From: Haloprofundus salilacus | GTDB lineage: Archaea > Halobacteriota > Halobacteria > Halobacteriales > Haloferacaceae | DNA: 64,000 nucleotides | Direction: 5' to 3' | Assembly: GCF_020150815.1 (NCBI RefSeq) | Contig: NZ_CP083723.1 | Coordinates: forward strand, 868,001-932,000 | In this document: positions 17,356 through 25,445 of the stretch, piece after piece | How the letters are laid out: each line of letters begins with the position of its first letter | How positions within the stretch are numbered: the first letter of the stretch is position 1 | Position numbers and translations under genes: made by a program | Notes under the pieces: model-generated | What the model was told of the DNA's origin: nothing | What the model saw: the letters and a program-made list of their open reading frames with translations, nothing else | Database searches by the model: none

Positions 17356-17943
17356 TTAGACGCCCGACGGCCCGCCGTCCACGTACCGAAACGCGACGCC
17401 CGCGCGCTCGGCGGTTCGCTCGTCGCGCGCCGAGTCGCCGACGAACAGCGCGTTCTCCGGGTCGACGCCCAGTTCTCGAAGCGTCGCCAGCAGCGGTTCC
17501 GGGTCTGGTTTCCGCGTCGCCACCGAGTCGCGGCCGACGACGCTGTCGACGTGTTCGGCGAGACCGTGTACGTCGAGCGCTATGCGGCAGGCGTCCTCGC
17601 AGTTGAGCGAGCAGACGCCGACGGGGACGGCGTGGTCGGCGACGCCGTCGGCCAGCGCCATTTTGGTCGAGTTGCGCGCGCCGTTGCGCTCGTGATCGGC
17701 GAGGAGGCGCCCGATTTCGTCGCGGATGCCCCGCTCGTCGGCCAGGTCAAGCATCGCCCAGAGGTCCATGCCCGAGGCGTCGACACCGGCTTCTGCGAAG
17801 AGGGTCTCGGCGTCGACCGCCGCTCGGTTCCAATCGACGAGCAGGTCGACGAGCGTCCCGTCGAGGTCGTAGACGACGGCGTCGTACCCGTCGAAGTCGG
17901 GCGCGTCGGTGGAGTTCGTCCCTTCGAGAGCGTCTGAAGTCAT
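17356..17943 (-). CDS. HAD-superfamily hydrolase
   Basis: 195 residues. Motif I YDLDGTLVDL near residue 25 gives the nucleophile Asp and the acid/base Asp; the motif II region VCSLNCEDA replaces the usual S/T-N-G variant; motif III is the Lys of RKPDPEPL; motif IV is VGDSARDE. It is a phosphoglycolate phosphatase/beta-phosphoglucomutase-like member with a small helical cap (about residues 35-95). Substrate not predictable. Start ATG 17943 is chosen over an upstream frame because it opens the normal short N terminus. It is tail-to-tail with the small membrane gene, with one base between the stops. Confidence 0.88.
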   Translation of the reverse strand: MTSDALEGTNSTDAPDFDGYDAVVYDLDGTLVDLLVDWNRAAVDAETLFAEAGVDASGMDLWAMLDLADERGIRDEIGRLLADHERNGARNSTKMALADGVADHAVPVGVCSLNCEDACRIALDVHGLAEHVDSVVGRDSVATRKPDPEPLLATLRELGVDPENALFVGDSARDERTAERAGVAFRYVDGGPSGV

Positions 17944-18072
17944 TACTCGCGACTGTGCTCGCCACAGAAAAGACGGCTTCGGTCGCCGAGAACCGGTCGG
18001 CGGCACGATTCGAGCTCGGTTATTTTCCGGTCGATTCAAAAAACACTTTATGCCGGAACGAGCATCGCGACT

Positions 18073-20406
18073 GTGAACGCCGCCCTCCTCTCCCTCCGTT
18101 GGCTACTGCTATTGCTCCTGCTCGGCCTGGTTTCGCTCCCGATTTCGCGTCGGCTGTTTCCGCGCACGCCGGACCGCGGCGCGTCGTTCGGCTTCACCGT
18201 CTCGCTGACCGTCTTCGGACTGGTCGCGTTCTGGGTCGGGCACGTCTCGCTGTGGCCGTGGGGACTCGTCGCCGCTGTCGTCTCGCTCGTCGCGCTCTCG
18301 GTGCTTACGAGACGGTTCCTCCCCGCCCCCGAGCGACCGGTCGATTGGCGACGCTGCGCGGAAGTCGCGGGCGTGTTCGGACTCGCGTTCGGATTCATGC
18401 TGTTTCTCCGCGCGCTCGATCCGGGTATCGTTCCAGCCGGCGGCGAGAAGTTTCTCGACTTCGGACTGCTGAAGGCGCTGCTGCGGACCGACGCGCTTCC
18501 GCCCGAGGACATCTGGTTCGCCGGCGAATCGATTCGGTACTACTACGGAAGTTACCTGCTGACGGCGCTTCTGACCCGTCTCACCGCGACGCCGCCGAAC
18601 GTCGCGTACAACGTCGGACTCGCCGGATTCTATGCGACACTCGTCGTCACCGCCTACGGTCTCACCGGGGCACTCGCCGACGCGAGAGGACGCTCCGCCC
18701 GTCTCGGCGGCGCAGTCGGCGCGTTTCTCACCGCGTTCGCCGGAAACCTCGCGACGCCGATTCGCGTCTCGACGGCGCTGCTTCCTCGCGAGTTCGTCGC
18801 CCGGTACGGCCACATCCTCTTCGGTGGGATTCGCGCCCCCTACGAGGACGTAGTGACGCAGTATCAGTCGCCGACGGAGTTCACGCACTGGTACGGGCGC
18901 TACGTCATCCCGAACACGCCCGACGTGTTTCCGATGTGGACCTACGTCAACGGCGACTTCCGCGCGCACATGGTCGGCGCGTCGTTTCTCCTCCTGTTCG
19001 TGGCGCTCTGCTTCGCGTACTTCCGAACGCCCAAAGTCGAGCGTCGACGTCGCCGCGCCCTCGCCTTCGTCGCGATGCCGGCAGTAGCCGCTATCGTCGG
19101 TCTCATCAGCACATGGGCGCTCCCGACGACGGTCGGTCTCGCGGCCCTAGCGCTGCTGTTCGCGGACGCGTCGTCGCTCTCGCTGCTGCCGCGCGTACTC
19201 GTCGCGAGAGTCGAACGGTCGAAAAGCGCCGCGAACTGGCCGTTCCGCGAGGGCGGTCGGACCGCGCTGGCCACCGGCCTCGGCGTCTCGGTCGGCATCG
19301 TCGGGGCGGTGCTTATCGCGCCCGCGCTCCTCCGGTCGCCCTCGAACGAGGGACTCGGCTTCCTGCCGCCTCGAAGCGGTCTCGGCGGTCTGCTGCTCGT
19401 CCACGGCGCGTTCCTTGGCATCTTCGCGCTGTTTCTCGCGCCGCGGGTTCGCGAGGCGCTGCCGTCCGTCTCGCGTCGCACCGTCGTCACAGTAGGCGCG
19501 GTCGGCATCGTCGCCTTCGCCGGTCTGGTCGCAGCTGACCTCGCCGCAGTGGCCCTGTTCGTGCCCCCGCTTTTCGTCGGTTGGTACCTGCTCCGCGGCC
19601 GCAACGCCGGCGGCTACGAGACGGTGTTGATGATCGCCGGTCTCGGCATCGTGCTGGCCGTCGAGTTCGTTTACGCCGACGTGTGGCCGTACTCGCCCGG
19701 CGCGCCGCGGTGGAACACGGTGTACAAGGCGTACATGCAGGTGTGGCTGTTCTGGGGTGTCGCCGCCGGGGCGATGGTCGCCGAGATTCTCGGCCGGGCG
19801 CGCGAGCGAGTCGTTACGGGTCGGAGCCTGTCGGTCGGTCCGAACGCCGACAAAGTCGCCGCCGTCCTCGCCGTCGTACTGGTCGTACTCGCGGGGACGT
19901 TCGGCGCGCTATCCTCGCTCGACCGCATCGACCGCGCTGCGGGCGACGACCCGACCCACCTCGGCCTCTCGCTCGACGGCACCGCGTACGTCGAGACGTA
20001 CCACCCGCACGAGGCGCAGGCCATCGACTGGTTGGACGAACGCGAGGGCACGCCGACGATGGTCTCGCGGCCAGCGCCGGGGACGTACCAGTGGTACAAC
20101 GCTCCCTCTGCGATGACCGGGGTGCCGACCGTCGCCGGGTGGGAGCACGTCGCCGGATACCACGGCCGGGAGGCGTATGGGTCGCGCGTGACCGCCGTGA
20201 ACGCCATCTACGAGAGCGAGTGGATCGACTCGAAGTGGTTGCTCCAGCAGTACGAGGTGGAGTACATCTACTACGGGCCGGTCGAACGCGAGGCGTACGG
20301 CGAGCGCGACTTCTCGCAGTACGAGGGCGTCTCAGTGGCGTACGAGAACGAGGGCGTGACGATTTACGAGGTGGACCAGTCGGCGTGGGACGACTCCGAA
20401 GAGTGA
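18073..20406 (+). CDS. DUF2298 (YYY-motif) large polytopic membrane protein
   Basis: 777 residues with a dozen or more hydrophobic helices. The N-terminal region contains the FLDFGLLKALLRTDALPPEDIWFAG segment (about 133-157) followed by IRYYYGSYLL, the YYY signature that names the Chlor_Arch_YYY/DUF2298 family of archaea and Chloroflexi. The layout resembles GT-C membrane glycosyltransferases: an acidic loop after the first helices, many helices, then a soluble C-terminal part (about 640-777) with RPAPGTYQWYNAPSAM and VAGWEHVAGYHGREAYGSR. A role in cell-surface glycosylation is plausible but unproven. GTG 18073 lies 27 bases after an ACTTTATG element. Confidence 0.8.
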   Translation: MNAALLSLRWLLLLLLLGLVSLPISRRLFPRTPDRGASFGFTVSLTVFGLVAFWVGHVSLWPWGLVAAVVSLVALSVLTRRFLPAPERPVDWRRCAEVAGVFGLAFGFMLFLRALDPGIVPAGGEKFLDFGLLKALLRTDALPPEDIWFAGESIRYYYGSYLLTALLTRLTATPPNVAYNVGLAGFYATLVVTAYGLTGALADARGRSARLGGAVGAFLTAFAGNLATPIRVSTALLPREFVARYGHILFGGIRAPYEDVVTQYQSPTEFTHWYGRYVIPNTPDVFPMWTYVNGDFRAHMVGASFLLLFVALCFAYFRTPKVERRRRRALAFVAMPAVAAIVGLISTWALPTTVGLAALALLFADASSLSLLPRVLVARVERSKSAANWPFREGGRTALATGLGVSVGIVGAVLIAPALLRSPSNEGLGFLPPRSGLGGLLLVHGAFLGIFALFLAPRVREALPSVSRRTVVTVGAVGIVAFAGLVAADLAAVALFVPPLFVGWYLLRGRNAGGYETVLMIAGLGIVLAVEFVYADVWPYSPGAPRWNTVYKAYMQVWLFWGVAAGAMVAEILGRARERVVTGRSLSVGPNADKVAAVLAVVLVVLAGTFGALSSLDRIDRAAGDDPTHLGLSLDGTAYVETYHPHEAQAIDWLDEREGTPTMVSRPAPGTYQWYNAPSAMTGVPTVAGWEHVAGYHGREAYGSRVTAVNAIYESEWIDSKWLLQQYEVEYIYYGPVEREAYGERDFSQYEGVSVAYENEGVTIYEVDQSAWDDSEE

Positions 20407-20419
20407 GAAAAGAACGCGC

Positions 20420-21568
20420 TCAGTCGTCGAGCACGCCGCGGGCGATGATCTCCTTCTGGATCTCGCTGGTCCCCTCGTAGATGGTCGTGATCTTCGAGTC
20501 GCGGTAGAGGCGCTCGACGTCGAACTCGGTGACGTAGCCGTAGCCGCCGTGGATCTGGACCGCCTCGTTCGTCACGTCGACGGCCGCCTCGCTCGCGTGG
20601 TACTTCGCCATCGCGGCGGCGACGCGGTTGTCTTCTCCAGCGTCTTCCTGCCGGGCCGCTTCGCGGACCATCAGCCGCGACGCGTGGACCTGCGTCGCCA
20701 TGTCGGCGAACTTGTGGCGGATGGTCTGGATGGAGGCGATGGGTTTGTCGAACTGCTCGCGCTCGTGGGCGTACTCTCGGGCCTCGTCGAGCGCAGATTG
20801 CGCGAGACCGACGGCCTGCGACGCGATGCCGACGCGGCCGCCGGTCAGAATCCGGAACGCGGCGGAGAGGCCCTTTCCTTCCTCCGTGAGCCGATTCTCG
20901 GCGGGAATGCGCACGTCGTCGAACTTCAATCCAGTCGTGTCGCTGGCGCGGAGGCCGAGTTTCTTCTCCTTTTGGCCGACTTCGACACCGGCGTCCTTGG
21001 GGACGAGGAACTGCGTCACCGACGAGGGGTCGTCGGGGTCGGTCTTCGCGAAGAGGATGCAGACCTCGCCGCGCTCGCCGTTCGTGATCCACTGCTTGTC
21101 GCCGTTGACGACATACTCGTCGCCGTCGAGGACGGCCGTCGTCTCCATCTGCGCGGGGTTCGACCCTGCCTGCGGTTCCGACAGCGCGAACATGCCGACC
21201 GGGCGCCCGCGCGCCATGTCGGGTAGCCACTTTTCCTTCTGCTCGTCGGTGCCGAAGGCGGCGATGCACTCGGTGGCGAGGCAGTGGACCGACAGCGCCG
21301 TCGCCACGGCAAGTTGGCCGTAAGCTACCTCCTCGTTGACGATGCTGTAGGTCGTCCGGTCGGCGTCGAAACCGCCGTACTCCTCGGGGACGGTGAGACC
21401 CGTCAGATCGAGGTCTGCCAGTCCATCCCACACCTCCTCGGGGAAGGTTTCGGTCTCGTCGGCCGACCGCGCGGTGGGTCGAATCTCTTCGACGGCGAAC
21501 TCCCGAACGACGTCGCGGATGGCTCGCTGCTCGCCGGTGAGTGACGAGTCCGCCCCTGTAGTTGCCAT
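20420..21568 (-). CDS. Acyl-CoA dehydrogenase
   Basis: 382 residues. FAD enzyme that introduces the first double bond in fatty-acyl or branched-chain acyl-CoA oxidation. Signature 1 FALSEPQAGSNPAQM is near 127-141, the Trp-Ile-Thr-Asn motif KQWITNG near 160-166, and signature 2 (QIHGGYGYVTEFDVERLYRD) near 340. The C-terminal IYEGTSEIQK contains the Glu that usually acts as catalytic base in short-chain acyl-CoA dehydrogenases. The preferred start is ATG 21568, about 27 bases from a TCTTTTTCC element; an ATG two codons earlier is equally readable. Chain-length specificity is not deducible. Confidence 0.93.
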   Translation of the reverse strand: MATTGADSSLTGEQRAIRDVVREFAVEEIRPTARSADETETFPEEVWDGLADLDLTGLTVPEEYGGFDADRTTYSIVNEEVAYGQLAVATALSVHCLATECIAAFGTDEQKEKWLPDMARGRPVGMFALSEPQAGSNPAQMETTAVLDGDEYVVNGDKQWITNGERGEVCILFAKTDPDDPSSVTQFLVPKDAGVEVGQKEKKLGLRASDTTGLKFDDVRIPAENRLTEEGKGLSAAFRILTGGRVGIASQAVGLAQSALDEAREYAHEREQFDKPIASIQTIRHKFADMATQVHASRLMVREAARQEDAGEDNRVAAAMAKYHASEAAVDVTNEAVQIHGGYGYVTEFDVERLYRDSKITTIYEGTSEIQKEIIARGVLDD

Positions 21569-21631
21569 ACGCATGGCTTCGGTCCCGAATGGAAAAAGAT
21601 GACCGACTTGCAGTTTGAGGCAAACGCTATC

Positions 21632-22879
21632 TTATGGTTCGCGGAGCGACTCGGCCACGTCTTCGGGCGACGCCGACAGCCCGCCGCCCTGCGCGAACGT
21701 CGGACTGCCGCCCCCGCCGCCGCCGAACTCGTCGGTGATTTCGTCCACGACGCCGCCCGCGTTCACTTCGCCGTCGGTTGCGACGACGACGAACGTCGAC
21801 CCTTGTTCGCCCGCGACGGCGACGGCGTCGGTTCCGTCGCCGACGCGCGACTGCAACTCGTCGCCGACGTCGTTCGGGCCGACGCCGGAGACGACGCCGA
21901 CACGCCACGTCGAACCGTCTCGTTCGACCGCCGGCAGTGAATCGAGGTCTGCGGCGAGCATCGCCGTCTTCGCCTCGCGCAACTCGGCAGCCAGTTCCTC
22001 TTTGTCCGATCGGAGTTTGGCGACGAACGCAGGGAGTTCGGTGACGCTCGTACCCACCTCTCGGGCAGCGTCGAGAGCGGCGCGCTTCACCGCGGCGCGG
22101 CGCTCGACGGCGTTCGGCCCGACGGCGAACTCGACGCGCGTCATCCCCTCGCCTGGGTTCGAGCGACTCAGTACTTCGACCGGGCCGATTTCGCGCGTGT
22201 TCGAGACGTGCGTCCCGCCGCAGGCGGCCACGTCCCACGGTCCGTCACCTCCGCATTCTCCGCCGTCGCCGGTGTCACCTCGCCGCGTCGGCGCGCCGAC
22301 AGTGACGACGCGAATCGCGTCGGCGTCGGCCATGACGCCCTCCTCGGTTTTGGTGTTGAACGCGATATTCGGGTCGTCGAGCGCGTTCTCCAGCGATCGC
22401 TGTTCCCACGTCACCGGCCGCGACTCCCAGACGACGCGGTTGACCCGCCGCTCGAGTTCGACGAGTGTCTCGTCGTCGATGTCGGTCGTCGTCGTGAAGT
22501 CGACGCGCACTTTCTCAGGGCTGATGTCGAAGCCGCCGTAGCCGAGGTCCGCGAGCAGACCGCGGCCTGCGCCGTAGAGGACGTGGCTCGCCGTGTGCGC
22601 CCGCATGCAGTAGGTTCTGAACTCGTCGTCGATGCGTGCGGAGATGGTGTCGCCGGCCTCGAAGGCGGGCGGTTCGTCGAGCACGTGGACGATGTCGCCG
22701 TCTCGGCTCTGCACGTCGGCGACGCGGACGCCGTCGAGCGCGCCTCGGTCGGCGGGTTGGCCGCCGCTCTCGGCGTAGAAGTACGTCTTCGAGAGCGTAA
22801 CCTCGCGGCCGTCGACGGAGTCGACGGTCGTCTCGAACGTCCGGACGTCGGGGTGGGCGGGTGCGAGCGTGGCAGGCAT
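21632..22879 (-). CDS. alaX: Alanyl-tRNA editing protein, AlaX-long type with DHHA1 domain
   Basis: 415 residues. Removes Ser (or Gly) wrongly attached to tRNA-Ala. The TGS-like front has AESGGQPADRG at 36-46, and the zinc and catalytic motifs are HTASH (H95, H99) and CGGTH (C220, H224). The C-terminal DHHA1 domain carries the Gly-rich run and SPTFAQGGG typical of the AlaRS C-terminal domain. Residues 200-214 are a Gly/Asp-rich insertion before the second zinc motif. ATG 22879 is preferred to the upstream start because a TAACTTTTTG element is about 27-30 bases upstream. Confidence 0.9.
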   Translation of the reverse strand: MPATLAPAHPDVRTFETTVDSVDGREVTLSKTYFYAESGGQPADRGALDGVRVADVQSRDGDIVHVLDEPPAFEAGDTISARIDDEFRTYCMRAHTASHVLYGAGRGLLADLGYGGFDISPEKVRVDFTTTTDIDDETLVELERRVNRVVWESRPVTWEQRSLENALDDPNIAFNTKTEEGVMADADAIRVVTVGAPTRRGDTGDGGECGGDGPWDVAACGGTHVSNTREIGPVEVLSRSNPGEGMTRVEFAVGPNAVERRAAVKRAALDAAREVGTSVTELPAFVAKLRSDKEELAAELREAKTAMLAADLDSLPAVERDGSTWRVGVVSGVGPNDVGDELQSRVGDGTDAVAVAGEQGSTFVVVATDGEVNAGGVVDEITDEFGGGGGGSPTFAQGGGLSASPEDVAESLREP

Positions 22880-22924
22880 AGACGTGCCAAGACGGCACGC
22901 AGACAAAAAGTTACAGTTACGGAG

Positions 22925-23446
22925 CTACTCGTCGGTCAGTTCGACGCCGAGTCGGTCTTCGAGTTTTCGGACGACCGAGCCGCCGACGCCCGCGCGTGTC
23001 GCCCGCCCTTCCTCGACCGCGACGAGGTCGCGTTCGTCGATATCGAGTTCGGCCGCGAGATCGCCCGTCGTGAGTCCGGTCTCCTCTCGGGCGTCGGTGA
23101 CGCGGTCGCCGTAGTCGCGAACGAGGTACGGGAGGCGGTCGCGCTCGTAGTTGGTCCCTCCCTTCTCCCAGTGCTTCGAATCGCCTTTCCCGGCGTCGTA
23201 CATCTTAGCTGCGCGCTGGGCGGCGCGTTTTTTCCGGCTGGGTTCGCTCTCGTCGCGGCCGCGCGACTGGTCGCGGTGCTTCCGCTCTTTGCTCCGGTTC
23301 TCGCCGTGGCTGGCGCAGTCCGGACAGACCATGAGTGTCGCACCGGCGACGTTCTCTTGGCGGAGCTTCGTACTCTCTTTGCCACAGAGTTCGCAGCTCC
23401 CCCCGTTGCCTCCGCCGCCTCCGCTTCCGGTGGAGTATTTGGCCAT
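22925..23446 (-). CDS. mbf1: Multiprotein-bridging-factor 1 homologue (zinc ribbon plus HTH)
   Basis: 173 residues. Archaeal MBF1 associates with TBP and the ribosome. An N-terminal zinc ribbon has CELCG (18-22) and CPDC (41-44). A basic linker rich in Lys/Arg/Asp follows (50-80), then an XRE-type helix-turn-helix (about 108-160), here with the degenerate helix GLTTGDLAAELDID and the KLEDRLGVEL end. A run of glycines at residues 8-12 precedes the ribbon. ATG 23446 is 27 bases after TTTAAAT at 23471-23477. It is downstream of AlaX on neither operon nor overlap; the gap of 45 bases holds the AlaX promoter. Confidence 0.9.
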   Translation of the reverse strand: MAKYSTGSGGGGGNGGSCELCGKESTKLRQENVAGATLMVCPDCASHGENRSKERKHRDQSRGRDESEPSRKKRAAQRAAKMYDAGKGDSKHWEKGGTNYERDRLPYLVRDYGDRVTDAREETGLTTGDLAAELDIDERDLVAVEEGRATRAGVGGSVVRKLEDRLGVELTDE

Positions 23447-23597
23447 ATACCCGCCTTACTTGCTCTGCTGATTTAAAGTCGTGCCCCGGTTTCGGCGGCG
23501 CTCGCAGCCGGGTGACGCGGCCGATGTGACCGACTGGTCGCTCGGACGGAGGAGAGAGCCACCGCTTTTCGGCGTAGTTCGGAAAGGATTGTGCGTG

Positions 23598-23641
23598 GGT
23601 GCTTGTCCCTTTGAGGGGTTAGCACCTGCATCTTGCGATGC
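23598..23641 (-). terminator. Two-hairpin structure in the 3' trailer of tRNA-Leu
   Basis: Read on the minus strand after the tRNA, GCATC/GATGC around four bases (23628-23641) overlaps the last bases of the acceptor stem. It is followed by a bipartite hairpin with outer arms GGTGCT/AGCACC (23598-23603 and 23621-23626) and an inner CCCT/AGGG stem (23607-23617). Likely a processing or termination structure for the tRNA precursor. No strong T run follows, so terminator function is only suggested. Confidence 0.4.
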
Positions 23642-23723
23642 GTGGGACCGGATTTGAACCGGCGGACCTCTACAGGACAGCGCCCTCAACGCTGCGCCGT
23701 TGGCCTGGCTTGGCTACCCACGC
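23639..23723 (-). tRNA. tRNA-Leu (anticodon GAG)
   Basis: 85 bases on the minus strand. Acceptor arms GCGTGGG (5') and CCCACGC (3') pair perfectly, with discriminator A at 23639. The anticodon stem CAGCG/CGCTG encloses the seven-base loop TTGAGGG, giving anticodon GAG, which reads CUC and CUU Leu codons. A long variable arm, as expected for Leu, follows the anticodon stem, and the T arm contains the GTTCAAATC loop. No CCA is encoded. A CTTTTAACG promoter element is at about 23762-23770 on the minus strand. No integrase or duplicated attachment core was seen nearby. Confidence 0.93.
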
Positions 23724-23910
23724 TCGCGCGTGTCTTGCTGCACTCAGTCGTTTCGCACGGTTCGTTAAAAGCCCTTCCTTTCGACGGCGGCGTGTCGTCA
23801 GTTCGCAGTGTGGCGGTTTTCGGTCGGCACGGCGACGATAGCGTCGACGGCGACGGCAGCGTCGAGGGCAACAGAGCAACCGTTTTGATGCCCGAACACG
23901 CAGTTCGACC

Positions 23911-24471
23911 ATGGAACTCCGTGTCCGAGACCACGTCCCGGCGACGACGGCAGTTCTGACACTCGTGTCGCTCGGTCTCGTGTTCGGCGCGGCGCTCGGC
24001 GCGATACCTGACGTGTTGCTTCCGACGGCGCCTCAGCCGCTGTACGACGCGATCCCCCACGTCAACGCAGTCATTAGCACCGTCGCCATCGTCACCATCG
24101 TCCTCGGCGTCCGCGCCATCCGCCGCGGCGACGTCGACAGACACCGGGCGATGATGCTCACCTCCGTCGTGCTGTTCGCGACGTTTCTGGTTCTCTACCT
24201 CTACAAAGTCATCTCGCAGGGGACCCAGGAGTTTCCCGGTCCCCCGGTCGTCGACCAGTGGGTCTACCTGCCGACGCTCGCGATCCACATCCTCCTCGCC
24301 ATCGTCTGCATCCCGCTTCTGTACTATGTCCTCCTCCTGGCACTAACCCGTCCCGTCTCCCAGATTTACGGGACGCGTCACAAGCGGATTGGTCGCGTCG
24401 CGGCCGCACTGTGGCTCGTCTCGTTCGTCCTCGGCAACGTCGTCTACGCGCTGCTGTACGTGGTGTACTGA
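23911..24471 (+). CDS. DUF420 membrane protein
   Basis: 186 residues with five hydrophobic helices. The DUF420 pattern is visible: a His in the second helix (PHVNAVIS), the RHRAMM loop, the LYLYKVISQGTQEF helix end with a following PPVVDQWVYLP loop, IHILLA in the fourth helix and RHKRIGR before the last helix. The conserved His residues in and between helices suggest haem or metal handling, and DUF420 genes are often found near cytochrome oxidase genes, but no such gene is in this window. The ATG at 23911 is preceded by a short AT-rich stretch. Function remains unknown. Confidence 0.8.
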   Translation: MELRVRDHVPATTAVLTLVSLGLVFGAALGAIPDVLLPTAPQPLYDAIPHVNAVISTVAIVTIVLGVRAIRRGDVDRHRAMMLTSVVLFATFLVLYLYKVISQGTQEFPGPPVVDQWVYLPTLAIHILLAIVCIPLLYYVLLLALTRPVSQIYGTRHKRIGRVAAALWLVSFVLGNVVYALLYVVY

Positions 24472-24548
24472 GGGGGCCGGGCGACTTGGCCGATACGCCT
24501 TACATATGTTCTAGTTGACGTTATCTCCGCAGGCGACGTAAGCGGTCT

Positions 24549-25427
24549 ATGCCGACTGCACTGACGAACGACGTCGAAACGTACTACGAGCGACGAGGCT
24601 CCGGCCCGCCGCTCGTGTTCGTCCACGGTGCGATTCTCGACCACACCCAGTGGACGGCGCAGATGGACGCCCTCGGTGACGACTACACGACGTTCGCCTA
24701 CGACGTCCGCGGCCACGGTCGTACCGGCGGGTCGGACAGAGAGCGCTACTCGATGGAGCTGTTCGCCGACGACCTCGACGCGTTTCTCACCGCGTTGGGC
24801 ATCGAACGTCCGGTCATCTGCGGGCTCTCGATGGGCGGCTGCATTGCACAGGTGTACACGGCCAGACATCCCGACCGGATAGCAGGACTCGTCCTCGCGG
24901 ACACGTTTACGCCCGAACTGTTGAGCCGAGGCGAGTGGTTACAGCGCTCGGTGATGCTCCAAGCGACCGTCCTGCCGGTTCGACTGCTCGGCTACGAACG
25001 TGTCGAGAAGGCGATGGTGTGGCTCCAAGAACGACTGTCGGGAGAGGGCGTCAGCGGCGACTACGGAAACGTCGAGCGACTCCGCGAAGCGGGACCGAAG
25101 ATGGAGACCGAGGAGTTCGCGAAGGTGATTCGCGCGGTCGTGACGTTCCACGAGACGGACCTTGACCTCTCAGCGATTACCGCCCCGACGCTCGTCCTGT
25201 ACGGCGAACACGAACCACCGTTCATCCGGCGTCACGTCCCGAAACTGCACGCCGAGCTACCGAACGCCACTGTGCAGGAGGTTCCGGGTGCGGGGCACGC
25301 CTCGAATCTCGACGACCCCGAGTTCTTCACCGGGGCAATGCGGGAATTTTTCACCCGAGCGGTCTTTCCGAGCGCCGAAAGTGGCGGAGAGAGCGAAAGC
25401 GTAACGAGGAGCGAAGACGGGAACTGA
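24549..25427 (+). CDS. Alpha/beta-hydrolase fold enzyme
   Basis: 292 residues. VFVHGAILDHTQW (oxyanion HG) near 23-35, DVRGHGRTG near 54-62, nucleophile elbow GLSMGGC near 95-101, acid segment LYGEHEPPF and base segment VPGAGHASNLDDPEFF near 260. The mixed helical cap (about 125-200) resembles 3-oxoadipate enol-lactonase-like members. Substrate is unknown. The last about 20 residues are a hydrophilic tail. A CTTACATATG element at 24499-24508 suggests a short leader. It converges on purF, whose stop is 18 bases away. No relationship to the hydrolase at 14.9 kb beyond the fold. Confidence 0.85.
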   Translation: MPTALTNDVETYYERRGSGPPLVFVHGAILDHTQWTAQMDALGDDYTTFAYDVRGHGRTGGSDRERYSMELFADDLDAFLTALGIERPVICGLSMGGCIAQVYTARHPDRIAGLVLADTFTPELLSRGEWLQRSVMLQATVLPVRLLGYERVEKAMVWLQERLSGEGVSGDYGNVERLREAGPKMETEEFAKVIRAVVTFHETDLDLSAITAPTLVLYGEHEPPFIRRHVPKLHAELPNATVQEVPGAGHASNLDDPEFFTGAMREFFTRAVFPSAESGGESESVTRSEDGN

Positions 25428-25445
25428 GCCGGACGGTCGTCGTTC

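Noticed and set aside
22208..23476. A 422-codon plus-strand frame over the AlaX and MBF1 genes
   Set aside because: It crosses two minus-strand genes and their promoter region, so it is a shadow frame with no domain features.
23592..23646. Direct repeat TGCGTGGG at the tRNA-Leu 3' end, as an integration site
   Set aside because: Eight bases with a 47-base spacing and no integrase or foreign genes. Not enough for an attachment site.
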